From assembly GCF_013373865.1 (NCBI RefSeq), contig NC_050469.1, positions 21,506,046 through 21,570,045 of the forward strand: DNA of 64,000 bases, given 5' to 3'. The position numbers were made by a program, and so were the translations under genes. The notes beneath the pieces are model-generated. The model ran no database searches. It was given only the letters and a program-made list of their open reading frames with translations, and was not told where the DNA came from. Within the stretch, counting starts at the first letter, position 1. Each line of letters begins with the position of its first letter. Below are positions 39,983 through 51,675 of the stretch, piece after piece. Source of the stretch: Monomorium pharaonis (Eukaryota; Arthropoda; Insecta; Hymenoptera; Formicidae).

Positions 39983-42900
39983 AATCCCCCTGTTAGGGTT
40001 GTTTCCTCTCCTCGAAATTTTTTGAAACTTCTTGGGGCTTATTTTAACTTGGAATGCAACAGTTTAAAGCAAAAAAATTCCAGGGAATGTCAAATGCACG
40101 CATAGGATATAATTATTATATTATTCATCCCCCCGTTAGGGGTGTTTCCTCTCCTCGGAATTTTTTGAAACTACTTGGGGCCCATTTTAACATCGAATGC
40201 AACAATTTAAAGCAAAAAAATTCCAGGGAATGTCAAATGCACCCATAAGTTATAATTATTATATTATTTATCCCCCCGTTAGGGGTGTTTCCTCTTCTCG
40301 GAATTTTTTGAAACTACTTGGGGCTTATTTTGACATCAAATGCAACAATTTAAAGAGAAAAAATTCCAGGGAATGTCAAATGCACGCATAAGTTATAATT
40401 ATTATATTATTCATCCCCCCGTTAGAGGTGTTTCCTCTCCTCAGAATTTTTTGAAACTACTTGGGGCCCATTTTGACATCGAATGCAACAATTTAAAGCA
40501 AAAAAATTCCAGGGAATGTCAAATGCACGCATAAGTTATAATTATTATATTATTCATCCCCCCGTTAGGGGTGTTTCTTCTCCTCGGAATTTTTTGAAAC
40601 TACTTGGGGCTCATTTTGACATCGAATGCAACAATTTAAAGCAAAAAAATTCCAGGGAATGTCAAATGCACCCATAAGTTATAATTATTAAATTATTTAT
40701 TCCTCCGTTAGGGGTGTTTCCTCTCCTCGGAATTTTTTGAAACTACTTGGGGTTCATTTTAACATTGAATGCAATAGTTTAAAGCAAAAAAATTCCAGGG
40801 AATGTCAAATGCACGCATAAGTTATAATTATTATATTATTCATCCCCCCGTTAAGGGTGTTTCCTCTCCTCGGAATTTTTTGAAACTACTTGGGGCCCAT
40901 TTTGACACCGAATGCAACAATTTAAAGCAAAAAAATTCCAGGGAATGTCAAATGCACGCATAAGTTATAATTATTATATTATTCATTTCCTTGTTAGGGG
41001 TGTTTTCTCTCCTCGGAATTTTTTGAAACTACTTGGGGCCCATTTTGACATCGAATGCAACAATTTAAAGCAAAAAAATTTCAGGGAATGTCAAATGCAC
41101 CCATAAGTTATAATTATAATATATTTCATCCCCCCGTTAGGGGTGTTTCCTCTTCTCGGAATTTTTTGAAACTACTTGGGGCTCATTTCGACATCAAATG
41201 CAACAGTTTAAAGCAAAAAAATTCCAGGGAATGTCAAATGCACCCATAAGTTATAATTATTATATTATTTATCCCCCTGTTAGGGATGTTTCCTCTCCTC
41301 GGAATTTCTTGAAACTTTTGGGGCTTATTTTGACTTGGAATGCAACAGTTTAACGCGAAAAAATTCCAGGGAATGTCAAATGCACGCATAAGTTATAATT
41401 ATTATATTATTCATCCCCCCGTTAGGGGTGTTTCCTCTCCTCGGAATTTTTTGAAACTATTTGGGGCTCATTTTGACGTCGAATGCAACAATTTAAAGAG
41501 AAAAAATTCCAGGGAATGTCAAATGCACGCATAAGTTATAATTATTATATTATTCATCCCCCCGTTAGGGGTGTTTCCTCTCCTCGGAATTTCTTGAAAC
41601 TTTTTGGGGCTTATTTTGACTTGGAATGCAACAGTTTAAAGCGAAAAAATTTCAGGGAATGTCAAATGCACGCATAAGTTATAATTATTATATTATTCAT
41701 CCCCCTGTTAGGGGTGTTTCCTCTCCTCGGAATTTCTTGAAACTTTTTGGGGCTTATTTTGACTTGGAATGCAACAGTTTAAAGCGAAAAAATTCCAGGG
41801 AATGTCAAATGCACGCATAAGTTATAATTATTATATTATTCATCCCCCCGTTAGGGGTGTTTCCTCTCCTCGGAATTTTTGAAACTATTTGGGGCTCATT
41901 TTGACGTCGAATGCAACAATTTAAAGAGAAAAAATTCTAGGGAATGTCAAATGCACGCATAAGTTATAATTATTATATTATTCATCCCCCGTTAGGGGTG
42001 TTTCCTCTCCTCGGAATTTCTTGAAACTTTTGGGGGCTTATTTTGACTTGGAATGCAACAGTTTAAAGCGATAAAATTTCAGGGAATGTCAAATGCACGC
42101 ATAAGTTATAATTATTATATTATTCATCCCCCCGTTAGAGGTGTTTCCTCTCCTCAGAATTTTTTGAAACTACTTGGGGCCCATTTTGACATCGAATGCA
42201 ACAATTTAAAGCAAAAAAATTCCAGGGAATGTCAAATGCACGCATAAGTTATAATTATTATATTATTCATCCCCCGTTAGGGGTGTTTCTTCTCCTCGGA
42301 ATTTTTTGAAACTACTTGGGGCTCATTTTGACATCGAATGCAACAATTTAAAGCAAAAAAATTCCAGGGAATGTCAAATGCACCCATAAGTTATAATTAT
42401 TAAATTATTTATTCCTCCGTTAGGGGTGTTTCCTCTCCTCGGAATTTTTTGAAACTACTTGGGGTTCATTTTAACATTGAATGCAATAGTTTAAAGCAAA
42501 AAAATTCCAGGGAATGTCAAATGCACGCATAAGTTATAATTATTATATTATTCATCCCCCCGTTAAGGGTGTTTCCTCTCCTCGGAATTTTTTGAAACTA
42601 CTTGGGGCCCATTTTGACACCGAATGCAACAATTTAAAGCAAAAAAATTCCAGGGAATGTCAAATGCACGCATAAGTTATAATTATTATATTATTCATTT
42701 CCTTGTTAGGGGTGTTTTCTCTCCTCGGAATTTTTTGAAACTACTTGGGGCCCATTTTGACATCGAATGCAACAATTTAAAGCAAAAAAATTTCAGGGAA
42801 TGTCAAATGCACCCATAAGTTATAATTATAATATATTTCATCCCCCCGTTAGGGGTGTTTCCTCTTCTCGGAATTTTTTGAAACTACTTGGGGCTCATTT

Positions 42901-44660
42901 CGACATCAAATGCAACAGTTTAAAGCAAAAAAATTCCAGGGAATGTCAAATGCACCCATAAGTTATAATTATTATATTATTTATCCCCCTGTTAGGGATG
43001 TTTCCTCTCCTCGGAATTTCTTGAAACTTTTTGGGGCTTATTTTGACTTGGAATGCAACAGTTTAACGCGAAAAAATTCCAGGGAATGTCAAATGCACGC
43101 ATAAGTTATAATTATTATATTATTCATCCCCCCGTTAGGGGTGTTTCCTCTCCTCGGAATTTTTTGAAACTATTTGGGGCTCATTTTGACGTCGAATGCA
43201 ACAATTTAAAGAGAAAAAATTCCAGGGAATGTCAAATGCACGCATAAGTTATAATTATTATATTATTCATCCCCCCGTTAGGGGTGTTTCCTCTCCTCGG
43301 AATTTCTTGAAACTTTTTGGGGCTTATTTTGACTTGGAATGCAACAGTTTAAAGCGAAAAAATTTCAGGGAATGTCAAATGCACGCATAAGTTATAATTA
43401 TTATATTATTCATCCCCCTGTTAGGGGTGTTTCCTCTCCTCGGAATTTCTTGAAACTTTTTGGGGCTTATTTTGACTTGGAATGCAACAGTTTAAAGCGA
43501 AAAAATTCCAGGGAATGTCAAATGCACGCATAAGTTATAATTATTATATTATTCATCCCCCCGTTAGGGGTGTTTCCTCTCCTCGGAATTTTTTGAAACT
43601 ATTTGGGGCTCATTTTGACGTCGAATGCAACAATTTAAAGAGAAAAAATTCTAGGGAATGTCAAATGCACGCATAAGTTATAATTATTATATTATTCATC
43701 CCCCCGTTAGGGGTGTTTCCTCTCCTCGGAATTTCTTGAAACTTTTTGGGGCTTATTTTGACTTGGAATGCAACAGTTTAAAGCGATAAAATTTCAGGGA
43801 ATGTCAAATGCACGCATAAGTTATAATTATTATATTATTCATCCCCCTGTTAGGGGTGTTTCCTCTTCTCGGAATTTCTTGAAACTTTTTGGGGCTTATT
43901 TTGACTTGGAATGCAACAGTTTAAAGCGAAAAAATTCCAGGGAATGTCAAATGCACGCATAAGTTATAATTATTATATTATTCATCCCCCCGTTAGGGGT
44001 GTTTCCTCTCCTCGGAATTTTTTGAAACTATTTGGGGCTCATTTCGACATCAAATGCATCAGTTTAAAGCGAAAAAATTTCAGGGAATGTCAAATGCACG
44101 ATTAAGTTATAATTATTATATTATTCATCCCCCCGTTAGGGGTGTTTCCTCTCCTCGGAATTTCTTGAAACTTTTTGGGGCTTATTTTGACTTGGAATGC
44201 AACAGTTTAAAGCGAAAAAATTTCAGGGAATGTCAAATGCACGCATAAGTTATAATTATTATATTATTCATCCCCCCGTTAGGGGTGTTTCCTCTCCTCG
44301 GAATTTTTTGAAACTATTTGGGGCTCATTTCGACATCAAATGCATCAGTTTAAAGCGAAAAAATTTCAGGGAATGTCAAATGCACGCTTAAGTTATAATT
44401 ATTATATTATTCATCCCCCCGTTAGGGGTGTTTCCTCTCCTCGGAATTTCTTGAAACTTTTTGGGGCTTATTTTGACTTGGAATGCAACAGTTTAAAGCG
44501 AAAAAATTTCAGGGAATGTCAAATGCACGCATAAGTTATAATTATTATATTATTCATCCCCCTGTTAGGGGTGTTTCCTCTCCTCGAAATTTCTTGAAAC
44601 TGCTTGGGGCTTATTTTGACATAGAATGCAACAGTTTAAAGCAAAAAAATTTCAGGGAAT
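39983..44660 (+). repeat. Right arm: ~143 bp tandem array, about 33 copies, inverted to the left arm
   Basis: The same 143 bp unit as the left arm in reverse orientation, with some 142 bp spacings. A higher-order structure is visible: a block at about 40.4-42.1 kb recurs at about 42.1-43.8 kb with an offset near 1,713 bp (12 units). It can be tracked by private variants such as GTTAGAGGTG (40421 and 42134), TTCATTTCCTTGTTAGG (40982 and 42694) and TTTAACGCG (about 41350 and 43063). Confidence 0.97.
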
Positions 44661-44710
44661 AAAAAAAATTTTTTTTCGTTGCTTAGCAACGATGCAAACT
44701 TCAAGCTCAT

Positions 44711-44718
44711 TCGCCTTT
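44711..44718. repeat. Target-site duplication, right copy
   Basis: TCGCCTTT, directly after the terminal GCTCAT. It matches 34728-34735 base for base. Confidence 0.85.
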
Positions 44719-47131
44719 TTCATTCATGTATCGCAAAGATATGATTTTTCTCACAACTTGAGAATCCTTACGATAATACTTTACAAGACAATTAACATGC
44801 ACGGAAGCTATTCAATTGCGTGCTCGAAAAACGATTAAAACCTATTTAATTAATTCTTTTTCCACTATGCGAATTGTTTTGTACAACAAATGCTAATTAC
44901 GATTAAAAGTGGATCGTATTGTATTTGTAGAACGAGAAGACGTATCGCTTGGCAAGAGCAATTCGAACTGCTCCGAAATTATTCGCGAAATAATCGAGAT
45001 CCACGAATACAGTAATCCAACGATCGCAAGCGAATCGATACGAAATTGCTCATGGGTAATCAGTTCGGGATATGATTGACTGACTTTGAAATACGCGCGG
45101 ATATTAATAGAAGGGCTATTGGGGGATGTGTAATGTCTCGCTTTATGGTTTTACGTTTTTACTTGGACGCGACGTGTGTGCGCGCGCGCGCCCAGTGCCA
45201 TGAATATTCGCCGAGGCGCTGTTGCGACGGATTTTCATTGCGCAATTCGTAATCGCGGTTGCATAATTCACGCAATTACAGAAATAAATCGGCCGTATTA
45301 CGGCTCACGTGCAGCATGGAACGTACACAAAAGAGACTCTGATTTACGTTATGGTATACCCCGACGTTCGAATTTAGAATTAAACGAAAAGTCCGATCTA
45401 TAGGGAAAAAAAAGGGACGCTTTTAATTGCGCGTTTAATTTTCCTCATTTCGGACAAGAGCCTCGTTACGCCAAATAATCCTCTCGATTTTCCTCCCAAA
45501 AGCAATTGACTTACTTGACGTAACAGCCGAACGGGAAACGACTTGTTTTCTATGTAATGCGGCGTACACAATTCGTACACGTGTCAGTCGAAAGCACTGA
45601 CGGCGCGCTGCAAACGCAATGCTTATGTCATTGCACTGACAATGAAAGTTAGAATCACCGTCTGTAGCGTCCGTGCAATCTTACTACTTCCACGAAATGA
45701 ATTATTGAAATACTACGTTGCCTGCATTATGCCTCGGTGCGTCGCGCCATGGCGTGCCGCGCTACAAAGTGTCTACTTTCTCATTTCGCGCAATTATCGA
45801 TAATCCCATTTAGCGCGCTCGCCTAAGCGGATCAACTTTTATAATGTGTAACAAACGTTGTAAACACGATGCACCTCGGGCGACCGGCGATTAATGACAA
45901 ATTTCCAATTTTGAATTCTCACTCGGACAGCGTAATTTAAAAGTTGCGGCAGCTTTCGCAATCTCTAACGGTTAGTCTCTCGAATTACATGTAATTTGCT
46001 ATACACATCATCGAACTAAGATATAGAATATGATGTGTGTGTGTTTTTTTTTAAATTGCGTTTCCTCTAAATACAAATGTTGGAATAAAAAAAATTCGGC
46101 ATTTTGCGAGGGGAGAAACTGGCTAAAATATTCTTCAAAGCTCCAATATAAATTTAAAAATGCAGCACGGAAGAATATTTGGCTTAATGACACCCGAGTT
46201 TCTTGGAATATCTTTTAAGTGAGCTGCATAGGCTTTCTTCGATCATTAGATTTAAACAACCGTTATAGAAACGTCTTTCTTTATGGTTTTCGTTAAAATC
46301 GTGACGATAACTGTTTACGGGACAAAAAGGACGCGGCGAGTCGTTGTCGTAGCTATTAAAAGCAGGAAAACCTCACGGCAGCAGTTTTGCCGATAATTGT
46401 TTAGCGCCGTAAAATTCACGATTAAGCAGCAACGATCGATATAGATATTTCGATCGAGTAATGTGGTAAATGGCGGTCATTACAGTTTCCTTCCCCGTTT
46501 GGCGTAAAAAGTAAACGTTGACTTTCGTCGCGTTCCCGAATTTTTACCTGTAGCCGAGCAGTCGATTGGAAGGAAAAAATTTCGCGTCACGAACCCCAAG
46601 TCAAGGTATGCCGATATACAACGAATGGAAGTGAAAGGACATCGTGATTAATAGGGAACATTAGCATTTAAAGCCATCTAAAACCTCAAGTGTGTCACCT
46701 TTTTTTTTCCACACGCTTACTTGCAACTCGAAGATTACGTAAAGTGTCGAGGGAAGGGGGGGGGGGAAATTTGATTCGCTCCGGACGATCCCAGGTGTCT
46801 CGCTCGCGAAGTCGATGCCCTCCACGTCGAACAAAACGAGCGCCGGCGTTTTTGTTTTTTTTTCCCCTCCGCGATACCGCGCGGTTAAACCCCGTTCATT
46901 ATATACCCGCGCGTTGCGTATTACTCTCGTGCAAAACGAACTCGATCGAATGTATCACGGAATACCCGCGTAGCGGCCACGCGGTAGTTTCCATCCGCAC
47001 TGTCAATATTAATCCGATATACGAATACCAGAAATACTTTGAATAGTAAGAGCTCTACTTGCGATATCTGCAACGAAGAAAACGGATCAAGCAGTTGCCT
47101 CGAAACCGGTTGCCAGGAAGTATCGTCGAAT

Positions 47132-47155
47132 AGCAGCAGCAGCAGCAGCAGCAGC
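47132..47155. repeat. (AGC)n trinucleotide repeat
   Basis: Eight AGC units in non-coding DNA. Confidence 0.95.
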
Positions 47156-47491
47156 TACTCGCTCGACAGATCCCCTACTTAAGGATCGCACACAGGAGGC
47201 CGTAGGAAACTACTCGACTATACACGGACTCTTAGATGAGCCTTCCAGCGAGTAAGAATTTTTCGGAATATTTCAAGCAATTTTAATACGTCCGTTCGCA
47301 AAAATTTGTTTTAGGAACTAAGAATAAAAACTTAAAAAACGAAAATGATTACAATAAAGCTTCAAATAAAAAGCAATATGATTATAACACATTCTTACTT
47401 TTGCAACATAATGTTATGAATTGCACGAAACTTATTTCATTCTTTACACACAGGGCTAGTTATTTACTTTGTGAAATATCCTTATTTCAAA

Positions 47492-48316
47492 TGTACGTAA
47501 ATCAATAAATTTATATGTCAATTATGTTTGTTTAATATGTAAAGAAATGTTAAAATTGTATATATATCGTCTATACAATAATATAATAAATTAACTTAGA
47601 CCTAATGACTTAAATTACCTAATTCAACTTCGTCCTCATCCACTGTCTTTCTCATTCTCCCTCGCTCGGTTGATTAGCGCGGATTATAATAACTCAAAAT
47701 CTAAATAGCAGCGACTCCCTAACAGCGAGTCCTCCCAACTGCAGGAAGTGCGTACGAGCAATACGGATTATGTTCGCGCGCGAGCAACACCGATGACATC
47801 TGCTACAATCTGTCGGAAACTAAGTCACGTTTGGGTTAATCACGTTGGCACGTTGGCGTCTCCAATGTCAGAGTCAGGGTTAATCCTCACTTCCGGAAGT
47901 GGGACGCACGCGCGTGGCCCGAGCACGGACCAAATTTATATGTCACCCCTTAACTACCATGACTGCGCGAGTGTTGCGAAACATGTCCTAGATTTAGTAG
48001 ATGTTTTTTTTTTATACGCGGTCGAACTTTCATAATAAAATATTAATAAAAATCACGGAATTTTATTAATACTTTATTTATTAGTTAACAGTCAACTGAA
48101 GTCTTTTACTACTTACACGAAGAAGAAAGATCTAGAAGCGTCGGTTTTTCGTGTATATAAGACAAAAGAGTTTGGGAAGAGCGCTTGTTGTTATCTCGCT
48201 CTCGCGAAATAAACATCGACAGTTCGTTACCGAACTGTGTTGCTGTACGTTACAGAATCCGAATAAAGAACCTTGTAAAACTCTAATCAGTATCGCTCCG
48301 GTTTTGATTTCCTACA
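47492..48316 (+). mobile_element. Candidate solo LTR (TGTA…TACA, 5 bp TSD)
   Basis: It begins TGTACG and ends TTTCCTACA, so the ends form a TGTA/TACA inverted repeat. Both sides carry TCAAA (47487-47491 and 48317-48321). In its right third it has a promoter-like TATATAAG at 48154, then AATAAA at about 48205 and 48260: the order TATA, leader, polyadenylation signal expected for an LTR. The left half is AT-rich and unremarkable, so the left boundary is the weak point. No primer-binding or internal region follows. Confidence 0.4.
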
Positions 48317-48683
48317 TCAAATAACCGCTCCTCACGTCAAAAGCATATCCGTCCCCATAAACGGTTGCGGTTTTTATTCCGTTTCATTCAGCGTAGCTGA
48401 CGTGACATGTGATTTACTTGATATCACGACATCGATGATTGTCGTTTTCACAATTGGGTTACAATATTGACCGTATTCAATATATACATACATATATGAA
48501 AGATAAAGATAAGCGTAGGTAATGACTCTTGAAGTCGCGCAATATATTCCACAGTGGAACTCTTACGACTATCAGCCTAACCCTTACGAGATCATTATGT
48601 TAAATGTTTTACGCTTCATTACGTCTCGTTGTAACGAGACAAACGTAAGCAGTTACAGTTAGCTCTGTCCTTGAGTTTCCTAC

Positions 48684-48789
48684 CTCTGGACCTGCCAAAG
48701 GACTTCATGGCCTTGATTCCCATTCCGGCATAAGTGTCACCGCCCAAGTCAACGTACATGAGTGCCGATCTTGCGTAATCACTGCACAT
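48684..48789 (-). CDS. pnt: pointed (Ets1/2-like), P2-type isoform, first coding exon
   Basis: Reads 35 codons from ATG at 48789 and ends AGAG|GTAGGA (donor GT at 48683-48682), leaving one base of the next codon (phase 1). An in-frame TGA lies five sense codons upstream of the ATG, so this ATG opens the frame. The peptide begins MCSDYARSALMYVDLG and ends KAMKSFGRSR. The terminal G plus the AT at the start of the next recognised exon (28365) makes an Asp codon and keeps the frame into the PPLTPGT motif. I do not recognise this amino terminus from memory. The assignment rests on a clean start, a usable donor, matching phase and strand, and its place upstream of the known exons, next to a GC-rich probable promoter. 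The implied intron is 20,318 bp and holds the large inverted-array element. A different first exon outside the window remains possible. Confidence 0.6.
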
Positions 48790-49572
48790 GCACGTAGTCC
48801 AGTATCATCAACGTGTCCGTTTTTGTTTTCCTCCTGGATATTTCGCTACCAAACTCGCGTTCCCGTTGTTCCTACTCTCTCGGTGTCTCTCGGGACGCGA
48901 AAGTCCGTCGTCCGCGGTGAAATCATCTAAGTTAACAGGTGCACCATCGAAGACGACACGGAACGGTCACACACAGTTCCACGTGCGTAACGTCAAACGT
49001 TTGATTTCGATTACGATCACATGCCGACACACTCCGTGTTATCGCCGGTTCAGCCCACGAGACGGAAAACTCTTGGGGTTGTTTATCCCATAATGCACAG
49101 GTCCCCAGGCGTGTCGCGAGGAGAGAGTTATCACCGAGGAAACGACCGGTGTCATCGGTGCGCAAATCACTCGGTGACGATCGGTACGACACTTCTCGTG
49201 ACGCGAGGACAACGCACCGTGTCTCGAAGCAACGGGCGATCACCCTCGGCCATCGGGATCGCCGATTGTTGCTTCACACTCTGTCACAGCTGTGTTGGTT
49301 ATTCGTCGCCGACTTGTCAATGACGGATCGAGCTCGACTCGGCTCGGCTCGGCTCGGCGTCGGTCACGTTGCGAGGAGGTTGAGAGAAGATCCGGGAGCG
49401 ACGACGGGCCGCGCTACTACTGGTGTCGGGCGGGCGCGGGGCACGGCGGCGTGTGTCCACCATGTGTTTGCTATCAATTCATAACTGCGACCCACACACC
49501 GGGTTATTTCCGAATACCTGCTTGCGCAACAACCGCCCGCGGGTTGCTCCGCGCGCTGGGAGAAAGGGCGGC

Positions 49573-49588
49573 GGGGGGGGGGGGGGGG
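49573..49588. repeat. G16 homopolymer run
   Basis: Sixteen consecutive G, then AGGGGAG. Comparable runs are G13 at 61060-61072 and C16 at 62130-62145. They may form quadruplexes and are difficult for sequencing. Confidence 0.9.
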
Positions 49589-49820
49589 AGGGGAGAACGC
49601 GGCGCGCGGCGCGAGAGATCGAGAGCGCGTGGAGGGAGCGCGAGAGTCCGAAAATACGTAACGTCGCCGTCGCCCGGTTTCCTTCCCGCCGAACTCGCGC
49701 ACGGAACTCACGTTGTGAATCGCGGCGCGGCACTCTTGACTCGGCGCACACGCGAGACCGAAGACGGCGACGACTTTGAAGAGAGAGGCACGCCGCCGCT
49801 GCCGCCGCGCCGTCGAGAGA

Positions 49821-49857
<37 letters not shown>

Positions 49858-51630
49858 TGTATCCGTCACGGACGCGCCTCCTCGTACTCAGGGCCGTGTG
49901 TGTTGTGTACCGCGCGGCCGAGGATCGAGGTGATACGTCGCCCCGGCTCCACGAAACGATCTCTCCTTCGGCGCCACCGGAGTTCGTTAAGCCGAAGCGC
50001 CACTGTCGGACACGTACGACCGCGTTCCGCAGGTAAGTGCGTACACGCCGGTCAGAGAGAGAGCTAGAGAACGAGAGAGGGAGAGTGAGAGAGGCACGAT
50101 GGGCAGAAACTCCGTAGAAGAAGAAGAAGAAGAAGAGAGCAAAGGTGCAGGAGAAAAGTAGAGGAAGATCCGGTGGGGCGAGGAAGGGAGAGGTAGAGAG
50201 CGGAGAGAAGGGGGATTGCGAGCGCTTGGAGCTTCTCTCTCTCTCTATCTGTCTATCTATCTATCTTGGAGAGGGGAAGTGGACGCGTCTCCGATCCTCG
50301 CGTATTCGCGTGGCCGGGCGGGATTTCACGGGCGACGCCGGTAACGCCGGTCAAGAGATTCGTTTCACACGACTCGCTCAGCTCACGGGCAACATGCGAG
50401 TCTTGCGGGGAACCGTATTCGGGGGAGCCGCAAAACGATGCGGTAAAATGCGAGTAAAGTGTCGGAGACGCTTTCTTTGCACGCTACGCGGAGAGAACCG
50501 ACGTGGGGAACCGACGAGGGGCGGAGGGGGGGACGAACGAGAGTAAGACGATCGGCGGCGGCGGCGGCGAGTCGCCGGTTCCCTCTCATCGTAACTCCCG
50601 GTGTCACGGATGGCTAAGTCGCATGACAGTCGCGCTCTGTGTATGTATGCATGTACGTACGTACGTGCGCACACGGATGCTAGAGGGGAACGAGGCGTAA
50701 GAACGGAAGGAGATGAGGAAGGAGCGCGAAGGAGGTGAGCGGCAAGGGACACGGTTTATTATAGGGGAAGCGTGCCGTAGATAGCAACTCGGAGACTGGG
50801 GAAGAAAGAGAGAGAGAAAGAGATTTGGAAGCGTGGAGGAAGGAGGACCGAGCGAGAGGCCGAATTATGCGAAAAGAGACGTAGACTCGCGGAGATTCTT
50901 AATATACGTAGGCCAGTGAAGACACACGTAAGAAGTGCCGGCAGTATTTTCAGCTGAATGGACCAGCCGGTGGAGAAGGGAGAGAAGCGTTAAGCGGACG
51001 CGAATATAGGAATACAATCCGAAAATACGACTAACCGAGAGAGCGGTCTCGCGAAGGATAAAAACGTAAGATCGAGCGAAAAGCGTAACGCGAGCGTAAC
51101 GTGGGCCATCCGAGAGAGAGGATGTCCAGGTGGAATTAACGGAGCGGCGGAGACAAAAGTTGAAAAGAGAGAGAGAGAGAGAGAAAACTTGAAACGCGTA
51201 CGCGAGCGAGCGAGATCGACGACGGAACTGGAAGGGACGTGCGAGAGGGAGACGAAAAACACTTGACTCCCCACCACGCTACGATCGCACGACGCAACAG
51301 CGGCGGCGCAGGCCTCTAGCCCTCACTCTTCTCTCGCTCCGAGTTTTATGAATGAATACTCTCCCGTCACACACAGCGGACTAACACTGGCGTCGGCGTG
51401 CACGCTACGAACGAACGCGCGCGCACGCTGTCCCTCGCTCCCTGTCTCTCTCTCTTCCTTTGTCGCTCTTTCTCCCTATTTCTCCCTCTCTCTCTCTCTC
51501 TCTCTTTCTTTCTCTCCTTCTCCTTTTGCCTTCTCTCTCTCTCTCTGTTTCAGCCGCCGAGATCTGCGCGCGTAAAATCGAGACGTACGAGTATGCTAGG
51601 CGACGCGCACGTACGTACAACATACATACA

Positions 51631-51675
51631 CACGCGCGACGACGACGACGACGACGATGACGACGACGACGACGA
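51631..51675. repeat. (CGA)n trinucleotide repeat
   Basis: About fifteen CGA/TGA units, reading as an Asp run in one frame and Arg in another; not coding. Confidence 0.9.

Larger units (their letters stand above)
34736..44710. mobile_element. Large foldback-type element with inverted tandem-array arms and 8 bp TSD
   Basis: Both outer tips read ATGAGCTTGAAGTTTGCAT followed by the 15-mer CGTTGCTAAGCAACG and A8T8, in opposite orientations (34736-34785 and 44661-44710). TCGCCTTT flanks the element exactly on each side (34728-34735 and 44711-44718), the signature of one integration event. Inside the tips the arms are arrays of a ~143 bp unit in inverted orientation: left 34786-37428, right 39983-44660. 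The 2.55 kb between them holds no long frame, so no transposase was seen and the element is non-autonomous. An 8 bp duplication is made by hAT, P and some other DNA transposon superfamilies; the tip matches none I recognise. It lies in the first intron of pointed. Confidence 0.85.
44719..48683. other. first-intron DNA between the large element and the P2-type start exon
   Basis: Ordinary mixed-composition intron with a CG-alternating run near 45180, an (AGC)n tract at 47132-47155 and a candidate solo LTR at 47492-48316. Short frames here show no domain I recognise. Confidence 0.5.
7909..48789 (-). other. pnt: pointed gene span inside the window (partial; continues left of base 1)
   Basis: Exons on the minus strand are 48789-48684, 28365-28249, 24519-24316 and 19645-19382, with the alternative start exon 8440/8104-7909. 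Introns are 20,318, 3,729 and 4,670 bp, and the next one runs at least 19.4 kb to beyond base 1. All splice sites are GT-AG and phase 1. The four P2-type exons add to 691 nt. The ETS DNA-binding domain, stop codon and 3' UTR are absent and expected beyond the left edge. Confidence 0.85.

Noticed and set aside
34912..44534. Recurrent 64-codon frame (MQQFKAKKFQGMSNA…) in nearly every 143 bp unit
   Set aside because: It spans 1.36 units and arises from the repeat itself. The unit length is not divisible by three, starts and stops fall at fixed repeat positions, and there is no sign of codon-level selection that I can see.
34786..44660. CRISPR-like or regularly spaced array
   Set aside because: The units are contiguous tandem copies with no unique spacers, in an insect intron.
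49292..49933. 213-codon plus-strand frame, Arg/Gly-rich
   Set aside because: It runs through poly-G and (ACGC)n microsatellites, and overlapping frames on the other strand are as long. Better explained as a CpG-rich promoter region.
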